Assembly: GCF_002263495.1 (NCBI RefSeq)
Contig: NZ_CP022753.1
Location: forward strand, 4,030,001 to 4,094,000
Source of the DNA: Nocardiopsis gilva YIM 90087
GTDB lineage: Bacteria > Actinomycetota > Actinomycetes > Streptosporangiales > Streptosporangiaceae
DNA: 64,000 bases
Reading direction: 5' to 3'
The notes beneath the pieces were generated by a model, which had not been told where the DNA came from, made no database searches, and worked only from the letters and a program-made list of their open reading frames with translations. This document shows positions 36,779 through 45,641 of this stretch, piece by piece (the first letter of the stretch is position 1; every line of letters starts with the position of its first letter). Position numbers and translations under genes: made by a program.

Positions 36779-38914
36779 ATGACCGTCGCGATCGTTTCGA
36801 TCATCGCGATCATCGTCGTTCTCATCGTGCTCGTGCTGATCCTCCTCGGCATGCGGGCGCTCAGCGTCGGCAGCGCCCGTGACGAGTACGACGACGGCTA
36901 TGACGACGGCTACGCCTACGACGACGACCCGGAGGACGACCGCGACGGCGCGGACGCACCCGCGCCGCGCGCCCGCGGTCGACGCCCCCGCGTCGAGAAG
37001 GACGCCGCCCCCCGGGCGTCACGCCGCCCCCGGCAGCGCCGGAGCCGCGACGACGACTGGGCGGATGACTCCGACGACCTGTCCGACAACGACTTCTGGT
37101 CCAGCCTGGCCGACGAGGCCCCGGCCGAGGAACCGCCCGAGCGCCCGGCACGACCGGACCGCAGCGGGCGGCGCGACACCCGCAACGAGTCCACCCAGGC
37201 GATGGCAGCCGTCGCGGACGATGACGACGATGAGGACGACGAGGCCACGCCGACCCCGCGGGCCCGCGGCCGCCGGTCCCGCTCCGACCGCGACGCCGCC
37301 CCCGCACCGGCACCGTCCGCCCCGTCGTCCAAGGACACCGGCGACTTCGCCAACCCCGACATCGCTGTCCTGGCGAGCCTCGGCCAGGGCACCACACCGG
37401 CGGCCCCCTCGGACCCCGCCGAGCTTCCGGCGGCCCCTGCCACCGGACGGGCTGCGTCGGCGGCTGCGGCTGCGTCGGCGCCCGCGGTGGACGACGACCC
37501 GCTGAGCGGTCCCCTGCCGCGCACCCGCGACACCGGCCCCACGCCGACCGCTCCCTCGACCCCCTCCTCCGCACCGCTGACGCCGGGTCACCCCTGGTCC
37601 CCCTCGGCCGCACCCGCCAGAGGCGAGTCCGACCGGAGCGCCGCGTGGGATTCCGGCTCGTTCTCCCGCGACCCCCGCGGCGCGCCCACCGCGTCCAGCG
37701 GCCCGGCCTCCGGCGGGCCGACACCGTCCTCCTACGACACGGGGTCCTATACGCGGGGGGCGTCCTACACGCCCGGCTCGTCGTACGACACCGGCTCCCA
37801 CGTCCGCGGATCGGGCTACAACGGCTCCTCCTTGGACGCCGGAACCCCCACTCCGCAGAGCGCAGCGTGGGGCAGCGGGTCATCGTCGTTCGACACCGGA
37901 TCCCACACGCGCGGCTCGTCCTATGAGACCGGCTCGCACAGCCGCTCCGCGTACGGCACGGGCGCGCAGCCGCCCTCGTCGTTCGACACCGGCCCGCACG
38001 CGCGGGGGTCGTCCTTCACACCGGGCTCGGCCTACGACCCCACCGCGCACAGCCCCAGCTCGTATGAGACCGGCTCCCACAGCCGCTCCGCCTACAGCGG
38101 TTCCTCCTACGACGCCGGGCCCCCCGCAGGCGGCGCGCCGAGCGGCGACCCGCTGACCGACCCGTTCTCGCCGCCGGCGCGGCCGGGTACCGAACCCCCC
38201 TCCCCCATCTGGTCGAGCATGGACACCGGCACGCACGCGCGCCCGGGCCCGACGCCAGCGCAGCCGCCCGCCCCGCCCTCCTTCCCTCCGGCCCAGGGCG
38301 GAACACCGGCGCCCCTGCCGGGCGAGACGCCGCCGTCCTACACCACGGGGGGCTTCAACCGGTCCGCCTACGACACCGGCCCCTACACACGCCCCGGCGG
38401 AGACGTTCCCGCGCCGCCACCGGCGCAGAACCCCTCCGGTCCCGGGGCCTACCCGCCGCCTGCGGGCTACGGCTACGACAACGGGACCCCGCCCACGCCG
38501 TGGGACCCGACCGGCTGGGGCGGTGCCACCGGTGAGCAGCCGTCGCTGGCGCCGCAGACAGGGTTCGAGCCACCGGTGCCCCACGACACCGGGTCCTACA
38601 GCCGCGGGTCCTACACCACCGGCTCCTTCCCCCACGCCGGGGCGCCCGAGGGCATGCCCGGCGCGCCGGGCGGCCCGGGCTACCCTGAGCCGCAGCAGCC
38701 CTACCCGGGCTACTCCGACGTTCTCGGCGACTACAGCCGGGGCACGCCCGATCAGACCGGTGCCTACCCGGGCCTCAACTACGAGTCCCCCACCGGCGAG
38801 TGGCCGTCCTACCGCGACGTGTACCCCGGCCGCCGCGATCCCGCCGACGGCGCGGCGCCCCCCTATGACCAGGGCGGCTACGGATACGGGTACGGCGACG
38901 ACCGGTTCCGCTGA
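36779..38914 (+). CDS. Membrane-anchored disordered protein with DTGS-type repeats
   Basis: A 711-residue protein. One N-terminal TM (VAIVSIIAIIVVLIVLVLILLG) is followed by an acidic Tyr/Asp segment (DEYDDGYDDGYAYDDD), a mixed charged Arg/Asp region to about residue 200, then a low-complexity Ser/Gly/Pro/Tyr/Thr region to the end. From about residue 285 a degenerate motif [YF][DE]TG[SP][HYF]xR recurs about eleven times (for example YDTGSYTRG, FDTGSHTRG, YETGSHSRS, HDTGSYSRG). The TM orientation is unclear. No family is recognised. AAGGGTGG lies about 12 bases before the ATG. A strong hairpin follows the stop. Confidence 0.75.
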   Translation: MTVAIVSIIAIIVVLIVLVLILLGMRALSVGSARDEYDDGYDDGYAYDDDPEDDRDGADAPAPRARGRRPRVEKDAAPRASRRPRQRRSRDDDWADDSDDLSDNDFWSSLADEAPAEEPPERPARPDRSGRRDTRNESTQAMAAVADDDDDEDDEATPTPRARGRRSRSDRDAAPAPAPSAPSSKDTGDFANPDIAVLASLGQGTTPAAPSDPAELPAAPATGRAASAAAAASAPAVDDDPLSGPLPRTRDTGPTPTAPSTPSSAPLTPGHPWSPSAAPARGESDRSAAWDSGSFSRDPRGAPTASSGPASGGPTPSSYDTGSYTRGASYTPGSSYDTGSHVRGSGYNGSSLDAGTPTPQSAAWGSGSSSFDTGSHTRGSSYETGSHSRSAYGTGAQPPSSFDTGPHARGSSFTPGSAYDPTAHSPSSYETGSHSRSAYSGSSYDAGPPAGGAPSGDPLTDPFSPPARPGTEPPSPIWSSMDTGTHARPGPTPAQPPAPPSFPPAQGGTPAPLPGETPPSYTTGGFNRSAYDTGPYTRPGGDVPAPPPAQNPSGPGAYPPPAGYGYDNGTPPTPWDPTGWGGATGEQPSLAPQTGFEPPVPHDTGSYSRGSYTTGSFPHAGAPEGMPGAPGGPGYPEPQQPYPGYSDVLGDYSRGTPDQTGAYPGLNYESPTGEWPSYRDVYPGRRDPADGAAPPYDQGGYGYGYGDDRFR
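37735..38640 (+). repeat. Region coding for the DTGS-type degenerate repeats
   Basis: Irregularly spaced units of about 10 residues share the core D/E-T-G-S/P-H/Y/F-x-R, often preceded by S-S/Y-F/Y and followed by G-S/A-S/A-Y. DNA copies are diverged, so the repeat is conserved mainly at the protein level. Confidence 0.7.
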
Positions 38915-38932
38915 GTCCACAGCGTTCGACAC

Positions 38933-38969
38933 GCGAAGGGCGGGGTGCCGCAGGCACCCCGCCCTTCGC
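38933..38969 (+). terminator. Hairpin terminator after the DTG-repeat gene
   Basis: Perfect 17-bp stem (38933-38949 with 38953-38969) and a 3-base loop, 19 bases past the stop codon, without a T-tract. Confidence 0.75.
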
Positions 38970-39247
38970 CGTTCCACCCCGGGCGCGACGTCGCCTCAGC
39001 GCGCCGCGCCCGCGCGCGGCGGACCCGGTGTTTCCCATAGGAAAACTGGTGATCAATCTCCCACGCCTCAGAGCGCACAACGGCCCCTGAGCAACTACCT
39101 TTAGTTCTCGACAGCATTCGTTGAGTAACCGAATCGTCGGATCCCTGGAGAAGCGGGGCATATCCGCCTGTCCGGATCCGGTGTCGGGGCTCCTCCGACC
39201 AGCGGCTGTCCCAGAGCGCCATTTCGTTCACCCACTCGGGGGTAAGC
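38970..39247. other. Leader region of the SulP-carbonic anhydrase gene
   Basis: No gene is visible. It is AT-richer than the flanks around 39030-39130 (for example CCTTTAGTTCTCG) and so likely contains the promoter of the transporter gene. I could not fit it to a known riboswitch. Confidence 0.35.
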
Positions 39248-41566
39248 ATGCGTCACGACGCCCAGGGACCAGATCTCGACCCGAAGGAGACGGCGGCCCG
39301 ACCGCTCTCCGGCATCCGCTCCGTCCCGTTACCGAAGGCCACGCTGTCCGATGCCACCGCCTCCCTGGTGGTGTTCCTCGTCGCCGTCCCCCTGTCGCTC
39401 GGCATCGCCGTCGCCTCGGGGGCGCCCCTCATCGCCGGCATCATCGCCGCGGTGGTGGGCGGCATCGTCGCCGGCGCCGTCGGCGGCTCGGCGGTCCAGG
39501 TGAGCGGCCCCGCCGCCGGACTCACGATCATCGTCGCCGACCTCGTTCTCACCTACGGCTGGCGCGTCACCTGCTTCATCACCCTGCTGGCCGGAGTGGT
39601 CCAGCTGGCGCTGGGCGCTTTCCGCATCGCCCGGGCGGCCCTGGCGATCTCCCCCGCCGTCATCCACGGGATGCTGGCCGGGGTGGGGCTGACCATCGCC
39701 CTCGCCCAGCTGCACGTGATCCTGGGCGGCGCGCCGCAGAGCTCGGCCCTGGACAACATCGCCGAGCTGCCCGGCCAGATCGCGGACAACCACACCGCCG
39801 CCGTCGCCGTCGGCCTCATCACGATCGCCATCATGTTCCTGTGGGGGCGGCTGCCCGGCATCGGCCGCCTGCGCCTCAGCCGCGTCCCCGCCGCGCTGGT
39901 GGCGGTGGTGGCCGCGACGGCCGCCGCGACCGCGGGCGGCTGGAACCTGGAGCGCGTCCAACTGCCCGATTCGCTGGCCGACGCCTGGTCCGGTCCCGCG
40001 CTGCCCGCACCCGACCAGATCCACGGGGTCGTGGTCGCCGTGGCGGCGGTCGCGATGGTGGCGAGCGTGGAGTCCCTCCTGTGCGCGATCGCGGTGGACG
40101 GGATGCACGACGGCCGCCGCGCGCGCCTCGACCGCGAGCTGATCGGCCAGGGCGCCGCCAACACCGTCAGCGGTGCCCTCGGCGGACTTCCAGTGGCCGG
40201 GGTCATCGTGCGCAGCACCGCCAACGTCCGCGCCGGTGCGCGCACCCCGCTGTCGGCGATCCTGCACGGCGTGTGGATCCTCGTCTTCGTGGCGCTGTTC
40301 GCCGAGTTCGTGGAGCTGATCCCGATGGCCGCGCTGGCCGGGCTGCTGGTCTTCATCGGGATCCAGATGGTCAACCTCACCCACGTGCGCGACCTGCGTC
40401 GGCACCACGAGTCGAGCATCTACCTGGTGACCCTGGCCAGCGTCGTGCTCCTGGGCCTGCTGGAGGGCGTGCTCATCGGCTTCGGCCTGGCCATGGCGGT
40501 CTCCCTGCACCGCCTGACCCGGGTGACGGTTCTGACCGAGGAGCGCGATGACCGCCATCACGTGGTCGTGCGGGGCTCCCTGACGTTCCTGGGCGTGCCC
40601 CGGGTGACCCAGGTGCTGCGCAACGTCCCGCCCGGCGCCCAGGTCGACCTCGACCTGCACGTGGACTTCATGGACCACGCCGCGTTCGAGTCGATCCACG
40701 CCTGGCGGCTCGACCACGAGCGCACCGGCGGCACCGTCGACATCGACGAGGTGCACGAGAACTGGTACGAGCGGCGGTCCATGCACGCGCCCCCGTCCGG
40801 CAAGACGTCACCCGACGGCCTGGCGCGCTGGTGGGCGCCGTGGGGCCTGCGCGGCTACGACCACGCCGACTCCGCCTCCGGGCTGCTGATGACCGGCGCG
40901 CGCGAGTACCACGCGAGCACGGCCGGACGGATGCGCTCGCTGATGAGCCGCCTGGCGCTCGCCCAGCATCCGCGCGCCCTGTTCATCGCCTGCGCCGACT
41001 CGCGGGTCGTGCCCAACCTCATCACCGCCAGTGGGCCCGGGGACCTGTTCACGCTGCGGAACATCGGCAACCTGGTGCCGCCGAAGGGCAGCGGGGACGA
41101 CTCGGTGGGGGCCGCGATCGAGTATGCGGTCACGGTCCTGGAGGTGCCGTCCATCGTGGTCTGCGGGCACTCGCACTGCGGGGCGATGCAGGCGCTGCTG
41201 GACGGCGCCCACGAGGCTCCCGGGGACGCGCGGCTGACCCAGCTCCAGCAGTGGCTGGGCACGGGGGCGGCCGAACTCGCCCGGAGCGATGGCGAGGCCC
41301 CGGAGACACCGTCTCCCGCGGCGGTGCGGGTGCTCTCCCAGACCAACGTGGTCCGGCAGCTGGAGAACCTGCTGACCTACCCCGCGGTTCGCCACCAGCT
41401 AGAGGAGGGGCGGCTGGAGCTCACCGGGTTGTACTACGACCTGGAGACGGCGCAGGTGCATGTGTTGGACGACCAGCTCGGCGAATTCGTCCCTGTTCCG
41501 CCGGACCGGATCCCCGGTCCGCGCACGGCACCGCGCGACAGAGCGGAGGAGCACTCCCCCGCCTGA
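39248..41566 (+). CDS. SulP family anion transporter fused to STAS and beta-carbonic anhydrase
   Basis: A 772-residue three-part protein. Residues about 35-430 form the SulP membrane domain with some 12-14 helices (SLVVFLVAVPLSLGIAVASG, SGPAAGLTIIVADL). Residues about 440-520 are a STAS domain (VVVRGSLTFLGVPRVTQVL). Residues about 545-745 are a beta-carbonic anhydrase with the zinc and catalytic set C582, D584 and R586 (ACADSRVVP), H641 and C644 (CGHSHCGAM), all intact. SulP-CA fusions such as M. tuberculosis Rv3273 are thought to move bicarbonate and interconvert it with CO2 at the membrane. Substrate is inferred from the fused enzyme. It is monocistronic, ending at a strong hairpin. Confidence 0.93.
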   Translation: MRHDAQGPDLDPKETAARPLSGIRSVPLPKATLSDATASLVVFLVAVPLSLGIAVASGAPLIAGIIAAVVGGIVAGAVGGSAVQVSGPAAGLTIIVADLVLTYGWRVTCFITLLAGVVQLALGAFRIARAALAISPAVIHGMLAGVGLTIALAQLHVILGGAPQSSALDNIAELPGQIADNHTAAVAVGLITIAIMFLWGRLPGIGRLRLSRVPAALVAVVAATAAATAGGWNLERVQLPDSLADAWSGPALPAPDQIHGVVVAVAAVAMVASVESLLCAIAVDGMHDGRRARLDRELIGQGAANTVSGALGGLPVAGVIVRSTANVRAGARTPLSAILHGVWILVFVALFAEFVELIPMAALAGLLVFIGIQMVNLTHVRDLRRHHESSIYLVTLASVVLLGLLEGVLIGFGLAMAVSLHRLTRVTVLTEERDDRHHVVVRGSLTFLGVPRVTQVLRNVPPGAQVDLDLHVDFMDHAAFESIHAWRLDHERTGGTVDIDEVHENWYERRSMHAPPSGKTSPDGLARWWAPWGLRGYDHADSASGLLMTGAREYHASTAGRMRSLMSRLALAQHPRALFIACADSRVVPNLITASGPGDLFTLRNIGNLVPPKGSGDDSVGAAIEYAVTVLEVPSIVVCGHSHCGAMQALLDGAHEAPGDARLTQLQQWLGTGAAELARSDGEAPETPSPAAVRVLSQTNVVRQLENLLTYPAVRHQLEEGRLELTGLYYDLETAQVHVLDDQLGEFVPVPPDRIPGPRTAPRDRAEEHSPA

Positions 41567-41602
41567 TCAGGCGGCCAGAGCGGCCCCGCTCCGCGCTCCC
41601 AA

Positions 41603-41636
41603 GGCCGGGCGGCCCGGGTACCCGGGCCGCCCGGCC
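41603..41636 (+). terminator. Perfect 34-bp palindrome, terminator
   Basis: 17-bp arms 41603-41619 and 41620-41636 are exact reverse complements with no spacer, 36 bases after the SulP-CA stop and before the convergent small membrane protein gene. Confidence 0.75.
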
Positions 41637-41672
41637 GCATGCCGTCGCCATGGGGATGTGGAGAACCGGTGG

Positions 41673-41819
41673 TCACCCCTCGGTCGGTTCACTCGGCTCG
41701 TCGTCGCGGCCGTCATCCCGTACTTCGGTGGTGTGGTAGTAGGCGAACGAGACGATCGCGATGATCGCGACGATGGGGAGACCGAACATGATCACCCAGA
41801 TCACGGGAGAGTCCAGCAT
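41673..41819 (-). CDS. Small single-span membrane protein, 48 residues
   Basis: Starts MLDSPVIWVIMFGLPIVAII; residues about 5-27 form one TM helix, followed by an acidic tail (EVRDDGRDDEPSEPTEG). AGGTG lies eight bases before the ATG at 41819. A longer in-frame extension upstream lacks coding character. It lies on the same strand as, and about 230 bases downstream of, rnpB. Function unknown. Confidence 0.6.
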   Translation of the reverse strand: MLDSPVIWVIMFGLPIVAIIAIVSFAYYHTTEVRDDGRDDEPSEPTEG

Positions 41820-42051
41820 GTACCGACACCTGATTCGCGAGCGAGCCGACCGAAACGCGGTTCCAACCCCGCACGCCGGCTCGATGGGGGCAGACGTTCC
41901 CCAATCTAGCGGTGATCCCGAAGCTCCCACGCACCGCTTCCCGACTCCGCCGGGACACCGGCGCGCCGGTGTCGGCCTGGAGTCCCGCCGCACCGGCTCC
42001 AAGAGCGAGCGGACCACGCTCCCGCGCGACGCACCGGAGAACCGCGAAGGA

Positions 42052-42431
42052 GAGAGCCGACCGATAAGCCGGATTCTGTCGGTCCCGGTGGGACCGGACG
42101 GCCATCCATCTGGGACTGCCGTTGCCGACAGCCTCGGTGCGGTCAACCCGCGGACTCGGGCGGGCCGCCCTCGGACATCCGCGCGGGGGATGACCTCCCC
42201 CTTCTCGACCTTGCTCCGGGTGGGGTTTACCTAGCCGACCGGATCACTCCGGCCGCTGGTGGTCTCTTACACCACCGTTTCACCCTTACCACCGCACGCG
42301 GTGGCGGACTGTTCTCTGTGGCACTGTCCCGCGGGTCACCCCGGGTCGGCGTTACCGACCACCCTGCCCTGTGGAGTCCGGACTTTCCTCGACACCGCGA
42401 GCGGTGCCGCGACCGTCTGGTCGACTCTCCC
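42052..42431 (-). ncRNA. rnpB: RNase P RNA (bacterial type A)
   Basis: On the minus strand the conserved core GAGGAAAGTCCGGACTCC followed by ACAGGGCAG appears about 40 bases from the 5' end (complement of 42371-42390 and neighbours). The 3' part ends AATCCGGCTTATCGGTCGGC. The ends pair as helix P1: GAGAGTCGACC (42429-42419) with GGTCGGCTCTC (42062-42052), one G-U pair. Length of about 380 bases fits actinobacterial type A RNA, the catalytic part of the enzyme that matures tRNA 5' ends. A TAGAAT -10 box lies at 42448-42443. Exact ends are estimated from P1. Confidence 0.95.
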
Positions 42432-42519
42432 CTGTTCTGCCTATTCTACGGCGCTTTCGGGGGTCCTGCGGCCGTCCGGGGCCCGGCCCGGGGGCGTGGG
42501 CCGGGCCGACCCGACCTCC

Positions 42520-43713
42520 TCAGGCCAGGTGCGCGGTGTCGTTGAACGAGCGCACCACCGCCGGGCCGTCGCTGTAGCAGTCGATCTCCGACAGGCACGC
42601 CACGTCCAGATGCATCCGGAAGAGCGCCTCGGGCGGGGCCAGCAGCGCCTGCTGCAGGCACACCTTGATCGGCGTCACATGGCTGACGACCAGCACCGTC
42701 CGGCCCGCGTAGTCGGCCAGGGCCTTGTCGCGCGCCGCGCCGACGCGCTCGGCCACCGACGCGAAGCTCTCCCCGCCGGGCGGGGCAACGGAGGGGTCGG
42801 CCAGCCACCGGGCGATCTCGTCCGGCCAGCGTTCGCGGACCTCGGCGAAGGTCATCCCGTCCCACGCGCCGAAATCCGTCTCGGCGAACCCCGGCCAGGC
42901 TTCCACGGGCAGCGACAGCTCCCGCGCGACATGCTCAGCGGTGTCGTGGGTGCGGCGCAGCGGCGAGGACAGGATGACGTCGATGTCGCCGCGCTCGGCG
43001 AGCCGCCGGGCCGCCGCCCGCGCCTGCGCGTGGCCGGTCTCGGTCAGCTCGACGTCGCTGACGCCCGCGAAGCGCCGCTCCACCGACATCGGTGTCTGGC
43101 CGTGCCGCAGCAGGATCAGCCGGGTGGGCGTGGTGTCGGGGGCGGACCAGCCGGTGCGACCGGATGCGGCAGCGCTCGGACCGGAGGCGTGTCCCGGGCC
43201 CGACGCGCCGCCCGGGCCCGTGCCTCCTACCGTGTCCCCGACGGCGTCCCGGCTCGTCTCGGCGCCGTGTTCTCCCCCCGGACGCGCCGGCCCGCGATGC
43301 ACCGGCACCCCGTCCATCGCCTCGTTGGCCAGCCGGTCGGCGTGCGCGTTCTCCGCGCGCGGCACCCAGGTATAGGCCACGCCGGCCAGGCCCGCCGCGA
43401 TCTCGCGGGCCTGCTCGGCCAGCGGGCGGATATCAGGGTGCTTGATCTTCCAGCGCCCCGACATCTGCTCCACGACGAGCTTGGAGTCGACCCGCGCCTC
43501 GACGCGTGCCCCGGGGTCGATCTCCGCCGCCGCGCGCAGACCGGCGATCAGGCCCCGGTACTCGGCGACGTTGTTGGTCGCCACACCGATCGGCTCGGCG
43601 ATCTCGGCCAGCACCTCCCCGCTGTGGGGGTCGCGGACCAGCGCGCCGAACCCCGCGGGCCCCGGGTTGCCCCGGGAACCCCCATCGGCCTCCACCACCA
43701 GGCGTCGTGTCAC
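42520..43713 (-). CDS. Bifunctional RNase H / histidine (acid) phosphatase
   Basis: A 397-residue protein from a GTG start. Residues 1-135 are a type I RNase H domain (VEADGGSRGNPGPAGFG with the first Asp at 10, NNVAEYRGL, VDSKLVVEQM). A flexible linker of about 60 residues follows. From about 198 a histidine phosphatase of the CobC/GpmB type has LLRHGQTP with the phospho-accepting H204 and a second His in VVSHVTPI. The homologue Rv2228c degrades RNA in RNA-DNA hybrids and has alpha-ribazole phosphatase activity. It is the last gene of a Nif3-zinc ribbon-RNase H operon, as in mycobacteria. Confidence 0.94.
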   Translation of the reverse strand: MTRRLVVEADGGSRGNPGPAGFGALVRDPHSGEVLAEIAEPIGVATNNVAEYRGLIAGLRAAAEIDPGARVEARVDSKLVVEQMSGRWKIKHPDIRPLAEQAREIAAGLAGVAYTWVPRAENAHADRLANEAMDGVPVHRGPARPGGEHGAETSRDAVGDTVGGTGPGGASGPGHASGPSAAASGRTGWSAPDTTPTRLILLRHGQTPMSVERRFAGVSDVELTETGHAQARAAARRLAERGDIDVILSSPLRRTHDTAEHVARELSLPVEAWPGFAETDFGAWDGMTFAEVRERWPDEIARWLADPSVAPPGGESFASVAERVGAARDKALADYAGRTVLVVSHVTPIKVCLQQALLAPPEALFRMHLDVACLSEIDCYSDGPAVVRSFNDTAHLA

Positions 43714-43753
43714 CGGCGACCCCCTCTCGCCGCGCTGTGTCGGCTGTCGGCCC

Positions 43754-44497
43754 TCACAGGCCGGACTCGGTCGTACGGATGAGGATGCGGCGGCAGTCCT
43801 CGCAGCGCAGCACCTCGTCGGCGGGGGCCTGGCGGATCTCGCCGAGTTCGGCGGTGCTCAGCGCCAGCTTGCAGCCCTCGCAGCGGCCGTAGCGCAGCAT
43901 CGCGGCACCCACACCGTCGTGCTGGTCGCGCAGCTTGGTGTAGAGGGCGAGCAGGTCCTCGGGGATCTCCGCGGCGACCCGCTGGCGGCGGTCGTTGGCC
44001 GAGGCGCGGTCCGCCTCCAGGTCCACGACCGCCGAGGAGCGCCGCTCCTCCAGCGTCTCCAGTTCGGCCTCGACCGCCTCGATCTCCTTCTGCAGCCGCG
44101 CGTGCTCCGCGTCGGTCGCCTCGCGCCGCTCCATGACCTCCAGCACGACCTCCTCGAGCTCGGTCTGGCGGCGCTGCAGCGAGTCGATCTCGGACTGCAG
44201 CCGCTCCAGCTCCTTGGGCGAGGAGACCTGCCCGGCGTTGAGCCGCTGGGTGTCCCGCTCGGCGCGGGCGCGCACCTGCTCGACGTCGGACTCGGCCTTG
44301 CGCTGCTCGCGGTCGAGGTCGGTCAGCTTGGTCGCGGCGACGGCCTTCTGGTCGCGGAGCTCGCGTACCCGGCCCTCCAGCCGCTGGATCTCGGCGGCCT
44401 CCGGCAGGGTGCGGAGGCGATGCGTCAACTGACGCAGGAGGCTGTCGACCTCCTGCAGGTCCAGCAGTCGCTGCTGTTCGGCGGGTTCTGCTTTCAC
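43754..44497 (-). CDS. Zinc-ribbon coiled-coil protein (Rv2229c-like)
   Basis: A 247-residue protein, GTG start. Residues about 1-180 are continuous heptad-rich coiled coil (LRQLTHRLRTLPEAAEIQRL, LERLQSEIDSLQRRQTELEE). The C-terminus is a C4 zinc ribbon with CEGC and CEDC pairs 20-odd residues apart. The family (DUF164/CT398-like) is widespread, and its role is not settled. It lies between the Nif3-like and RNase H genes with 40- and 96-base gaps. Confidence 0.9.
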   Translation of the reverse strand: MKAEPAEQQRLLDLQEVDSLLRQLTHRLRTLPEAAEIQRLEGRVRELRDQKAVAATKLTDLDREQRKAESDVEQVRARAERDTQRLNAGQVSSPKELERLQSEIDSLQRRQTELEEVVLEVMERREATDAEHARLQKEIEAVEAELETLEERRSSAVVDLEADRASANDRRQRVAAEIPEDLLALYTKLRDQHDGVGAAMLRYGRCEGCKLALSTAELGEIRQAPADEVLRCEDCRRILIRTTESGL

Positions 44498-44593
44498 GGG
44501 TGCTCTCAGACTCCTTTGTGCGGCGGTGGTCCCGACCGGCCGCGCCGGGCGGGGTGGGGCGCTTCGACGGGCTGACCGGGGCGGGGGACGGGC

Positions 44594-45433
44594 TCAGAAG
44601 GTCTGGGACCAGGCGTCGGTGACGGTCGTCGATACGCGGGTCTCCACGTTAGCCCGTTCGCCGCCCAGCGCGCTGCGCAGCCGGGCGGCGCCATCGGCCA
44701 GCCACGGCCATTCGCTGGCGAAGTGCGCGGTGTCGATGAGGGCGGTGTCGTCGTGCTCGGCGAACTCCGAGGCGGGGTGGTGGCGCAGGTCGGAGGTGAG
44801 GTAGACGTCGACCCCGGCGGCGCGGGCCGCGCCGAGGAGGGAGTCACCGGCCCCGCCGGACACCGCCACCGTGCGTACCTGGCGGTCGAGGTCGCCGGAG
44901 ACGCGGATGCCAACGGCGGTCCCCGGAAGCCCGGCGGCGGCCTGCGCGGCGAACTCGCGCAGGGCCATCGGCCGGGGAAGGGTCCCGATGCGCCCGATGC
45001 CGCGGCGCCCCTCGGCATCGGTGGGGTCGGGGTCGAGCGGGCGCAGGTCGCCGTCCAGTCCGACCGCGGCGGCCAGGGCATCGGAGACGCCCGGGGCGGC
45101 GGTGTCGGCGTTGGTGTGGGCCGTGTACAGGGCGATGCCCGACGAGATCAGCCGGTGGACGAGGCGCCCCTTGGGCGTGGTCGCGGCGACGCTGGTCACC
45201 CCGCGCAGCAGCAGGGGGTGGTGCGTGATGATCAGGTCGGCGCCCCACGCGGCGGCCTCGTCGACGACGGCGGCGACGGGATCGACCGCGAACAGGATCC
45301 GTCGCACCTGCTGCGCGGGGTCGCCGCACACCAGGCCGACGGCGTCCCAGTCGGCGGCCCAGGCCGGGGGATAGATCTCCTCGAAGGCGCGGGTGACATC
45401 GTGCAGGGTCACGGGTGCAGGCGTTGTGGTCAC
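44594..45433 (-). CDS. Nif3-like dinuclear metal centre hexameric protein
   Basis: A 279-residue member of the NIF3/YbgI family. Metal ligands are suggested by ITHHPLLL (paired His), YTAHTNADTA, and near the C-terminus the His and Asp in LTSDLRHHPASE and DTAHFASEWP. The family forms toroidal hexamers with a two-metal site; proposed roles include hydrolase and iron-related functions, and none is firm. The GTG at 45433 gives VTTTPAPVTLHDV; a second GTG seven codons later is possible. First gene of the three-gene operon. Confidence 0.92.
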   Translation of the reverse strand: MTTTPAPVTLHDVTRAFEEIYPPAWAADWDAVGLVCGDPAQQVRRILFAVDPVAAVVDEAAAWGADLIITHHPLLLRGVTSVAATTPKGRLVHRLISSGIALYTAHTNADTAAPGVSDALAAAVGLDGDLRPLDPDPTDAEGRRGIGRIGTLPRPMALREFAAQAAAGLPGTAVGIRVSGDLDRQVRTVAVSGGAGDSLLGAARAAGVDVYLTSDLRHHPASEFAEHDDTALIDTAHFASEWPWLADGAARLRSALGGERANVETRVSTTVTDAWSQTF

Positions 45434-45641
45434 GGACCGCAGATTAGCGGTTCGCGCGGGCACGTACCGAGCCGTAGCGAGCCGCGGTGAGCCGGACCGT
45501 CGCTCCCGAGCCGCACCGCGCCGTCCGGTGGCCGCGGTCGGGTTCCACCGCGCGGTGTCCCGTAGCGTTGATCGCCAGGGCATCCTCCACGCGAGGGAGT
45601 GCCGTGCCCGGCCACACGGGGGAATCGAGAGAGGCTGAGCC

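Noticed and set aside
39050-39247. Possible riboswitch before the SulP-carbonic anhydrase gene
   Set aside because: No known aptamer core or terminator/anti-terminator pair could be fitted.
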